The position numbers and the translations under genes are program-made. A DNA stretch of 42,869 nucleotides from Ramlibacter sp. (GTDB taxonomy: Bacteria; Pseudomonadota; Gammaproteobacteria; Burkholderiales; Burkholderiaceae_C), in assembly GCA_019449555.1 (NCBI GenBank), contig JAGRPN010000094.1, positions 1 through 42,869 of the forward strand, given 5' to 3'. Position 1 is the stretch's first letter. Every line of letters begins with the position of its first letter. The notes under the pieces are model-generated. The model was not told where the DNA came from, made no database searches, and saw only the letters and a program-made list of their open reading frames with translations. Below, in pieces: positions 14,713 through 20,851 of the stretch.

Positions 14713-14997
14713 ATGAAGCCAAGCAATTTTGCCGTGGTGCTGGGCGTCGCAGCGGCCATGATGAGCATTTCATCGCATGCGGACGATCATCGCAAGGAGT
14801 CACGAGGCAATCATCGCGTCGACTCAGGCATGCAAGCCGTCTTTACTGGCACAAAGAGTGGGCAGCCGGGCCACGGCTGGCGCTACTTCGCCGATGCACG
14901 CGAAGGCAGGGCAGTCGTGATCAGCCCTGGCGGCGACTATTTCTACAGTCACGGGAATGGTCTCGCCCTCGTGTTCAAGGCAACGGGCGCCGTCTAA
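14713..14997 (+). CDS. Small secreted hypothetical protein
   Basis: A 94-residue exported protein with GGAAGGATC just before the ATG. The signal peptide is clear (residues 1-23, AVVLGVAAAMMSISSHA then a charged DDHRKESRG start of the mature protein). The mature part has GHGWRYFADAREGRAVVISPGGDYFYSHGNG, a beta-rich region with aromatic and Gly residues. No family recognised. No attC follows it, so its cassette status is uncertain. Confidence 0.65.
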   Translation: MKPSNFAVVLGVAAAMMSISSHADDHRKESRGNHRVDSGMQAVFTGTKSGQPGHGWRYFADAREGRAVVISPGGDYFYSHGNGLALVFKATGAV

Positions 14998-15231
14998 GCC
15001 TGCCGTTTTGGACCTTATGAAGTCCGACCCGTTCTGCACCTGTGGCTTGCGCCAAGACGTAGAAGTTCTGCACTGGAGCAAAGCGCTCGAGGACAACGAG
15101 CAGCTCGCCCTGCAGCAGGCCGACACCGAGGGTTTTTCCCGAGACGCACAAACAGCAAGTGTGACTTGCGTCAAAGTCATGTTGCGGGCGGGGTCAGTAA
15201 TGTGGTCGTTCTCAATGCCAAAGGAGATGCC

Positions 15232-15639
15232 ATGGTCGCTCGCCGCAGTCTCATCGCAAGCAGCCTAGCCGGCGCAGCCGCACTCTTGGACGGATGTGCC
15301 ACCGGTACGTCGCAACCGTCTGCTTCGTCATCCGGCAAGATAAAGTTGACTATCCTGCACCACACTCCGAAGGACCCTGCCGCCTTCGACAAGTACTACG
15401 AGCAAACGCACCTGCCGCTGGCTGCAGCCGTGAAGGGTCTCCCTGCGATGGAGCGCTCTAAGCCGATGCCGCTGCGGCCAGGTGCGCCCACGCCGTACTA
15501 CCAGATGGTCGAATTCCGGTTCGACAGCCCAGACCACTTCCGATCTGTGATGAGCTCACCGGAATGGGCGAAGGTGGGTGACGACGTGAAGAACTTCGCC
15601 ACCAACGGCATCACCATCGTGGCCTCCCGCATTTTGTGA
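15232..15639 (+). CDS. EthD-like dimeric alpha-beta barrel protein with export signal
   Basis: A 135-residue protein starting at ATG 15232 with AAAGGAG upstream. Residues 1-25 form a signal with a twin-Arg start (ARRSLIASSLAGAAALLDGC), possibly a lipoprotein signal although the Asp two before the Cys is unusual. From ~35 on, KLTILHHTPKDPAAFDKYYEQTHLPLA is the EthD-family opening (a ferredoxin-like alpha-beta barrel), and YYQMVEFRFDSPDHFRSVMSSPEW completes it. Most EthD proteins are cytoplasmic, so export is notable. Function unknown. A half attC follows it. Confidence 0.75.
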   Translation: MVARRSLIASSLAGAAALLDGCATGTSQPSASSSGKIKLTILHHTPKDPAAFDKYYEQTHLPLAAAVKGLPAMERSKPMPLRPGAPTPYYQMVEFRFDSPDHFRSVMSSPEWAKVGDDVKNFATNGITIVASRIL

Positions 15640-15649
15640 GTGGCATCCG

Positions 15650-15679
15650 CCGGACTCGCGGTCAAGTCCAACGTTATGC
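15650..15679 (+). other. attC remnant, 3' half only
   Basis: GGTCAAG (15660-15666), spacer TCCAAC and GTTATGC (15673-15679) match the L'-spacer-R' end of attC1, 2, 6 (GGTCAAGTCCGACGTTA). No matching R''-L'' half lies upstream, and R' has drifted from GTTAGNC to GTTATGC. It marks an old cassette boundary. Confidence 0.65.
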
Positions 15680-15969
15680 TGCACGCGCCCATTGACACAT
15701 CGCTTGTCGCATGGGCACTCGGGGTTGTGCTCGTCATCGCAAATGCGATTGTCTGCGTGGCTGTCGCACGCGCGGGTGGTCTCACGCGTGGACAGATCAT
15801 TGTGCAGACGGTAGTCGTGTGGCTCATTCCTGTGATCGGCGCGGGGATGGTCGGCACATTCTTGTGGTCGGAGGCTCACCCGCGCCGGCGGCTGGACCAA
15901 ACAAGTAACTTGGGGGAAGCGCCTGGCATCGACGGGCATTTTCTGGATGCGGGTGGTCATGCGCCATAG
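15676..15969 (+). CDS. Small two-helix membrane protein (cassette-like)
   Basis: A 97-residue protein whose ATG is part of the decayed R' core (GTTATG). Two hydrophobic helices: SLVAWALGVVLVIANAIVCVAVA and IIVQTVVVWLIPVIGAGMVGTFL; the arrangement is reminiscent of PLDc_N-type small membrane domains. The C-terminal ~30 residues are hydrophilic. Its TAG stop lies in the position of the TAAC core of the decayed site downstream, so start and stop are both embedded in fossil attC sequence, exactly as in cassette 5. Confidence 0.65.
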   Translation: MLHAPIDTSLVAWALGVVLVIANAIVCVAVARAGGLTRGQIIVQTVVVWLIPVIGAGMVGTFLWSEAHPRRRLDQTSNLGEAPGIDGHFLDAGGHAP

Positions 15970-16009
15970 CATGTCAGTCAACGCGGACGCCCAACGGCGG
16001 CCGGCCTGA
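15964..16009 (+). other. attC remnant, 5' half only
   Basis: The segment aligns with the first half of attC4: CCATAGC replaces R'' CCTTAAC, then TGTCAGTCAAC and GCGGACGCCCAA are shared. After about 16009 the similarity stops and no L'-R' half follows. The R'' mutation (AAC to AGC) would prevent recombination. Confidence 0.7.
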
Positions 16010-16066
16010 AGATTGACGGCGACGCCCATGAGAAGGCGACTACGGAAAAGGTGAGGGCCCCGGGTG

Positions 16067-16654
16067 ATGTGGCAGTACCACGGTGAGCGCATTTCCCTCG
16101 AGAGCTACCACGGCGTGCCTGAAGGCTGGCACGCGCGCGAGATTTTAGAGGAGCATCGCCGGTTGGGTGGGGCCTTCGACCTCGGCGGACCGGAAGCTTG
16201 CGAACCAGGCGCGCCGTCGTGGATGCCGGACCGATACGAGTGGTTGCAGTATCGGCAAGCGATGTACCGCGTTGCGGACGGACTTCTGGTTGACGACGCA
16301 GCCTGTGTGGAACTCGCAGTCCGTTTCATCGAGCTGCGCTACATCGGCTCGTATTCTGGGTTCATTCGCTCGCTTCTGAGCAGACGGCTGAAGCACTGCG
16401 CGCTCACTCAAGATCAACGCCAGCGCTTGCACGCGCACTTTTCCGCCCTGGCGATCGGAGAAGACAGGTGTGACGAATTTCGTGACTACATCCGCCTGTG
16501 GCGCCGTTTTATATCTCCCGAGCAAACCCAGGAGCTGGCTGCACGACTCAAGGCGCAATCGAACGGCGAAGCGAGAGCAAAATGGCTGTTATCGACGCTC
16601 TCGCCGGCGGAGCCAGTGCCGAGGAAGGCGAAGCCCAATGAACGGGAGCCCTAA
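16067..16654 (+). CDS. Hypothetical helical protein (cassette-like)
   Basis: A 195-residue soluble protein. GAGGG at 16053-16057 could serve ATG 16067 or the GTG one codon earlier. The N-terminal third has Trp, Gly and Pro-rich sequence (WHAREILEEHRRLGGAFDLG); the rest is helical with LRYIGSYSGFIRSLLSRRLK and ends in a basic tail. No domain recognised. Its TAA overlaps the R'' of the collapsed attC downstream, as expected of a cassette gene. Confidence 0.7.
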   Translation: MWQYHGERISLESYHGVPEGWHAREILEEHRRLGGAFDLGGPEACEPGAPSWMPDRYEWLQYRQAMYRVADGLLVDDAACVELAVRFIELRYIGSYSGFIRSLLSRRLKHCALTQDQRQRLHAHFSALAIGEDRCDEFRDYIRLWRRFISPEQTQELAARLKAQSNGEARAKWLLSTLSPAEPVPRKAKPNEREP

Positions 16655-16671
16655 CAAGTTCGACGTTAGCC
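16649..16671 (+). other. Collapsed attC (23 bp)
   Basis: CCCTAAC (16649-16655) and GTTAGCC (16665-16671) are separated by only nine bases (AAGTTCGAC). Comparison with attC2 and attC6 (CCTAACAAGTCCTTCGAC...CCGACGTTAGCC) shows both ends kept and the hairpin between them deleted. The site lacks L boxes and should not be a substrate. Confidence 0.8.
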
Positions 16672-16676
16672 AGCAC

Positions 16677-17165
16677 ATGAAAGCTGCCGTGGCTCTTGCG
16701 CTGTCATTGATTCCCGCAATCGGTGCGACTGCAGGCGCGCCAGTCCACTTTGATCTCTTCGGCCACTTCGACAATGTCGTGTCCAACGACCAGGGTGAGC
16801 ATTGCGGCGGCTATTCACTGGACTTGTGGAACGCAGACGGGCGTTTGATCGGTCTCTTGCACGAACATTCGGGACTCTGCGGAGACCCGCCCTGCGCTGT
16901 GATCGATTCGGCAATGTTCGACGCAAGCACGCGTCGCTTGCAGTTCAAGACAGTGATTGGGTCAAGGAGGTTCGCGTTTGCGGGCTCGGTTCGCGGCCAG
17001 CTCGTATCCGGCACGCTCAATGGCCGGCCGATTCGGCTAAAGCGGGAAGAAGCATCACGAGCGGATACGTTCGAGCCCGACACCAATGCCCGCGCTTGGT
17101 GCACATTTTGGGAGAGCGTTCCCCGATGTACCGGCGTCAAGGAGCTATGCAGCACGTTGCGCTGA
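16677..17165 (+). CDS. Secreted hypothetical protein (cassette-like)
   Basis: A 162-residue protein whose ATG lies 5 bp after the collapsed attC; the longer upstream frame is a shadow of the preceding gene. A signal peptide is visible (MKAAVALALSLIPAIGATAG). The mature part is beta-rich, with VHFDLFGHFDNVV, HCGGYSLDLWNADGRLIGLL and FAFAGSVRGQLVSGTLNG segments, and seven Cys, probably disulfide-bonded in the periplasm. No named family. No attC is recognised downstream. Confidence 0.7.
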   Translation: MKAAVALALSLIPAIGATAGAPVHFDLFGHFDNVVSNDQGEHCGGYSLDLWNADGRLIGLLHEHSGLCGDPPCAVIDSAMFDASTRRLQFKTVIGSRRFAFAGSVRGQLVSGTLNGRPIRLKREEASRADTFEPDTNARAWCTFWESVPRCTGVKELCSTLR

Positions 17166-17205
17166 CAGTGCAGCCAAACGGTCGTGAGCGAGGAGGTACC
17201 ATGTC

Positions 17206-17310
17206 GTGCATATTGATGAGACGGAGGCGGTCATCGAAGCGTCTTTGGAAGCGGGCACAAAGATATGCGCAACCTGCAGCGCCACCTGGAAGCCCCTACC
17301 TTCCCGGTAG
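17206..17310 (+). CDS. Possible 34-residue small protein behind a strong ribosome binding site
   Basis: AGGAGG (17191-17196) is the best ribosome binding site in this region but serves no long gene. GTG 17206, nine bases later, opens a 34-codon frame: acidic helix DETEAVIEASLEAGTK then ICATCSATWKPLP with a C-x2-C pair. It reads like the end of a real protein, so it may be a true small protein or a remnant. The overlapping ATG 17201 frame is Arg-rich and runs into the next gene, so I reject it. Confidence 0.3.
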   Translation: MHIDETEAVIEASLEAGTKICATCSATWKPLPSR

Positions 17311-17357
17311 GCCGGTGGTCCAACATCTGGCTTCGCCAGCGGTCGGCCGTGCATTCC

Positions 17358-17894
17358 ATGAGAAGGCTTGTCCTGTTTGCCTTGATTTCATTATCGGGCG
17401 CTACCGCCGCGACCGAGCCAACGATCAAGCGTCTTCCTCCAAGCGCCTTCCCGGAGTTGCCGTCCGCGATACGCCAGGCGCTCGAACGACGCGACTGCGC
17501 TATTCCACAGATTTGGGAAGGCTGGAAACAAAAGCGCCACAACGTCATTCGAGGCGCTTTCTTCAAGAAGCGACAGATCGATTGGGCGGTGCTGTGCTCC
17601 ATTGCCGGGAAGTCGGCGATTCTGGTGTTCCCGCCAGGCGCATCGCAACCGGCTGAACTGGCTTTGGCCGATGACAACTCCTTTGTGCAAGAAGTTGAAC
17701 CGGGGAAGTTCGGATTTTCGCGCGCCATCAATGCCACAGGCCGCAAACGTATTCTTGAATATCACGAAGAGTACGGCGGCCCTGGGCCGCCACCGCTGGA
17801 TCATCAAGGAATCAATGATGCGTTTGCCGAAAAGGCGTCGGTGATCCATTATTTCTACAATGGTGAATGGCTTGAGCTTCAAGGCGCCGATTGA
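17358..17894 (+). CDS. Secreted hypothetical protein
   Basis: A 178-residue protein starting at ATG 17358, chosen because it yields a clean signal peptide (MRRLVLFALISLSGATA, cleavage near ATA). The mature part includes a CAIPQIWEGW segment, FKKRQIDWAVLCSIAG and a C-terminal YFYNGEWLELQGAD. Two Cys could form one disulfide. No named family recognised. It lies between the cassette-like gene upstream and the DUF6064 gene, all on the + strand, with no recognisable attC on either side. Confidence 0.65.
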   Translation: MRRLVLFALISLSGATAATEPTIKRLPPSAFPELPSAIRQALERRDCAIPQIWEGWKQKRHNVIRGAFFKKRQIDWAVLCSIAGKSAILVFPPGASQPAELALADDNSFVQEVEPGKFGFSRAINATGRKRILEYHEEYGGPGPPPLDHQGINDAFAEKASVIHYFYNGEWLELQGAD

Positions 17895-17930
17895 GAAAGA
17901 CAACATCGGCCCACACTATCGTGTCGTCCC

Positions 17931-18587
17931 ATGCAGCTACCTTTCACGGTTGAGCAGTTTTTCGAAGTCATCCGCGCGTACAACACGGCGGTGTGGCCAG
18001 CCCAGGTGGTGCTGCTTGCGCTCGCTGTCGGCGCTGTCGTCCTCCTGATCTTCCCGCAGCGCTGGTCCGGCGCCGGCATTTCACTCATTCTTTCCACCCT
18101 CTGGGCCTGGCTCGGTTTGGTCTATCACCTTGCCTTCTTCACGTCCATCAATCCGCTCGCGTATGCATTTGCCGCCATATCGATCGCCGGCGCCGCGGTC
18201 TTCTTCTGGCAGGGCGTCGTTCGGCGGCGGCTGGAGTTCCGATGGGTCGCAAGTGCCCGAGCTGCCGCCGGGCTTGGCCTCGTCGTGTTTGCGCTCATCG
18301 TCTATCCGGCTTGGTCTTCCCTCTCGGGGCACGCCTATCCCGCCTTACCTACATTCGGTCTGCCCTGCCCGACAACTCTATTCACGATCGGCCTGCTTGC
18401 GTTCGTCGTCTCCCCATATCCGCGCAGCACGCTCGTCGCCCCGGTCTTGTGGTGCTTCGTTGGCGCTCAAGCTGCAGTTCTTTTTGGCGTGCACGCGGAC
18501 CTCGGGCTCGTCGTCGCCGGCCTTTTCGGCATAGTGCTGCTCGTCAGGTCGAGAGGAGTCAAATTGCGCCCGAGCGCCGCCCCGTGA
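17931..18587 (+). CDS. DUF6064 family membrane protein
   Basis: A 218-residue integral membrane protein. The N-terminus MQLPFTVEQFFEVIRAYNTA is typical of DUF6064 proteins, and seven hydrophobic helices follow, including VWPAQVVLLALAVGAVVLLIF and ISLILSTLWAWLGLVYHLAF. Function of the family is unknown. GC content has risen back towards that of the backbone, so this may be host DNA or an older cassette; a sequence starting GGCTAACCCTTCC 8 bp after the stop could be a decayed attC start. Confidence 0.8.
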   Translation: MQLPFTVEQFFEVIRAYNTAVWPAQVVLLALAVGAVVLLIFPQRWSGAGISLILSTLWAWLGLVYHLAFFTSINPLAYAFAAISIAGAAVFFWQGVVRRRLEFRWVASARAAAGLGLVVFALIVYPAWSSLSGHAYPALPTFGLPCPTTLFTIGLLAFVVSPYPRSTLVAPVLWCFVGAQAAVLFGVHADLGLVVAGLFGIVLLVRSRGVKLRPSAAP

Positions 18588-18711
18588 AGCTGACGGCTAA
18601 CCCTTCCATCGGGACCCGCAACGGCATGCCACGCTTGGCTCTGATTCCTATCCTGGGGACGGGGTTTAACTGGCCGTGAGACCTGCTGGCCGCGCGTTGC
18701 ACGCTTCCTCC

Positions 18712-19182
18712 ATGCCTGCGTCCGCAGCGATCAGGACAGTCGCGCTGTTCGAGGCTTTCAAGGGTGCTGTGGTGCTGCTGGGCGCCAGTGGGCTTCTCTC
18801 GCTGGTTCACAAGGACGTCCACGCTGCCGCGGCAAAGATCATCGAGCATCTGCACCTGAACCCGGCGGCGCGGTACCCACAGATATTCCTCGACGCGACC
18901 TCGAACCTGCACGACAGCCGGTTGGTCTTGCTCGCTGTCGGCGCAGGAGCGTACGCGCTCGTTCGTTTTGTGGAGGCATATGGACTCTACGGCGAGAAGG
19001 CCTGGGCCGAAGTTTTGGCGGCTGTCAGCGGCGCGATCTACGTACCCTTTGAACTGTTCGAGCTTTTTCATCGGCCGACCTGGCATGGCGCGCTATTCCT
19101 CGCGATCAACCTGATCGTTGTCGCGCTCATGATCCGGGCTCTCCAGCAACGCCGAAGGCGCAGAAGCCAGAATGCGGCCTGA
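18712..19182 (+). CDS. DUF2127 family membrane protein
   Basis: A 156-residue membrane protein starting at ATG 18712; a GTG 36 bp upstream is in frame but extends beyond the usual family start. The opening IRTVALFEAFKGAVVLLGAS and following LLSLVHKDVHAAAAKIIEHL are the DUF2127 hallmark. About four helices, with a highly basic tail (QQRRRRRSQNAA). The function is unknown. It is the last + strand gene before the Tct operon, 161 bp upstream of it. Confidence 0.85.
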   Translation: MPASAAIRTVALFEAFKGAVVLLGASGLLSLVHKDVHAAAAKIIEHLHLNPAARYPQIFLDATSNLHDSRLVLLAVGAGAYALVRFVEAYGLYGEKAWAEVLAAVSGAIYVPFELFELFHRPTWHGALFLAINLIVVALMIRALQQRRRRRSQNAA

Positions 19183-19343
19183 CTGACCTTCATCGAGAGG
19201 GCTGTCCTCTTTTCAAAGGCGTCCAAGTACGCTGCCACTTCCTCCGGAGTCCGGAGTTACTCCGCGACGCGAGCGTTTTCCCGGTTGCCGCCGGACCACG
19301 GTTGCTCCTAAGCTCGCCCGATCGCCCAGAAGGACCAACTCAA

Positions 19344-20354
19344 ATGATCAATTCCATCAATCGTCGTTCCCTGCTGCGCGGCGCCATCGGCGCCGCGGCG
19401 GTTTCCCAGAGTCCCTTCAGCTGGGCCCAGGACAAATATCCCTCCGGCAACATGCGCGTGATCGTGCCGACCGGCCAGGGCGGCTCGGCGGACCGGCTGG
19501 CGCGCGTGTTCGACGATTTCTGGGGGCCGCTGCTGAACACCCACTTCGAATACCAGTTCATGGCCGGCGCGGCCGGTCAGGTGGGCTACGAAACCTACGT
19601 GGGCAAGATGCCCCACGATGGCCAGCACCTCCTGTTCGGCAACATGGGCCCGGAGATGATCATGTACGCGCTGCAAAAACCTTCGTACAAGTTTCCGCAG
19701 GACTATCAGTATTTCTGCCGCCTCGACGTCGACGACAGCATCATTTTTGGCTCCAGGAAGGGCAAGATCCAGACCTTGCAGCAGGCGCTGGACGAATCGA
19801 AGAAACGCACGCTGAACGTGGCCGTGAGCCGCCTGCCGCACCCAGCGTCGATCTGCCTGCTGGCGCTTGGCAAGGCCATCGGCGGCAAGTTCAATCTGGT
19901 GCCCTATGGCGGCGGCAACCCGACCAGCGTCGCCGTGCTGAACGGCGAATGCGACATCGGTGCGCTGCCGATCGCCGGCATTGTGGTGCAGAGCGAAACG
20001 CTCAAGGTGCTCGGCATCTTCAACGACGAGCACAAGATGGGCAAGCACACGGACGCGCCGTCGGTGAACAAGGTGGCAGGCACCAAGATCCCGGCGCTGC
20101 CCTCGTCGCGCTCGTGGGCGGTGCACAGCGAATTCATCGAGAAGTCGCCGCAGAAGTTCGCGCTGCTCGAGAAGACCGCGCGCCAGGTCTTCGACAACCC
20201 GAAGTACAAGGAGGAGTACGCCAAGACCGGCGCGCCGGTGGAGACCATCCAGTACGGCGACCGCAAGCTCTGCACCGAATACGCGAACCACATGGTGGAG
20301 CTCGCCAACGAGTACCGCGACCTGCTGACCGCCAAGAAAAAGGGCGGCAAATGA
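19344..20354 (+). CDS. tctC: TctC-like periplasmic receptor of tripartite tricarboxylate transporter
   Basis: A 336-residue extracytoplasmic receptor, starting at ATG 19344 with a twin-arginine signal (INRRSLLRGAIGAAAVSQS, then SWAQD). Mature start MRVIVPTGQGGSADRLARVF fits the Bug/TctC signature but is divergent (TGQGGSAD replaces PFxPGGxTD), and the usual DGYT is DGQHL. It is the first gene of an operon: its TGA overlaps the ATG of the TctB gene. It should deliver a carboxylate-like ligand to TctAB; the altered pocket loops suggest a non-standard ligand, which is inference. Confidence 0.88.
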   Translation: MINSINRRSLLRGAIGAAAVSQSPFSWAQDKYPSGNMRVIVPTGQGGSADRLARVFDDFWGPLLNTHFEYQFMAGAAGQVGYETYVGKMPHDGQHLLFGNMGPEMIMYALQKPSYKFPQDYQYFCRLDVDDSIIFGSRKGKIQTLQQALDESKKRTLNVAVSRLPHPASICLLALGKAIGGKFNLVPYGGGNPTSVAVLNGECDIGALPIAGIVVQSETLKVLGIFNDEHKMGKHTDAPSVNKVAGTKIPALPSSRSWAVHSEFIEKSPQKFALLEKTARQVFDNPKYKEEYAKTGAPVETIQYGDRKLCTEYANHMVELANEYRDLLTAKKKGGK

Positions 20355-20845
20355 CGACGCAGAAGCGCGTGGCGCTCGGCGCCGAACTCGTGATCCCGGT
20401 GCTCGCACTCGCGTTCGCCATCTATTTCCTGGTGAGCACCGCCGATCTCGAGTGGGAGGCCAAGGCCAACGGCGTCATCATCGGCGGCCTGCTCCTGCTG
20501 CTGCTGGCGGTGCAATTCGTGCGCAGCGCCATTGCGTTCGTGCGCGGCCGGGCAAACCTCAGCTTCGCGCCGTTGCTGCAACCCGCCGACGCCCTGCGCA
20601 AGCGCATCGGCATGCTGGCCGTCACGATCGCGCTGGTGGCGACGGTGCCTTGGCTGGGCCTGGGCCTGGGCCTTTTTCTGTCGCTCGCCGCCAGCCTCAT
20701 CCTGATGGGCGTGCGCGGAGTCGGGCACGCACTGCTGGTGGCCTTCGCGGTCGCCCTCACTACCACGCTGCTGTTCACCGTGGCGCTCGATTCGGGGCTG
20801 CCGCGCGGACCGGTCGACAATTTTCTGTTTCACCTTCTGCGTTAG
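20351..20845 (+). CDS. tctB: TctB-like small membrane subunit
   Basis: A 164-residue membrane protein starting at an ATG that overlaps the TctC stop (ATGA). Four hydrophobic helices are visible: LVIPVLALAFAIYFLVS, GVIIGGLLLLLLAVQFV, MLAVTIALVATVPWLGLGLG with LFLSLAASLILMGV, and ALLVAFAVALTTTLLF. Size, topology and position between TctC and TctA fit TctB, the small permease subunit, whose sequence is poorly conserved. The TctA gene begins 6 bp after it. Confidence 0.9.
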   Translation: MTTQKRVALGAELVIPVLALAFAIYFLVSTADLEWEAKANGVIIGGLLLLLLAVQFVRSAIAFVRGRANLSFAPLLQPADALRKRIGMLAVTIALVATVPWLGLGLGLFLSLAASLILMGVRGVGHALLVAFAVALTTTLLFTVALDSGLPRGPVDNFLFHLLR

Positions 20846-20851
20846 GCCCCG

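Noticed and set aside
17201-17656. Arg-rich frame starting at ATG 17201 behind AGGAGG
   Set aside because: It runs into the secreted-protein gene at 17358 in another frame and has shadow-like composition.
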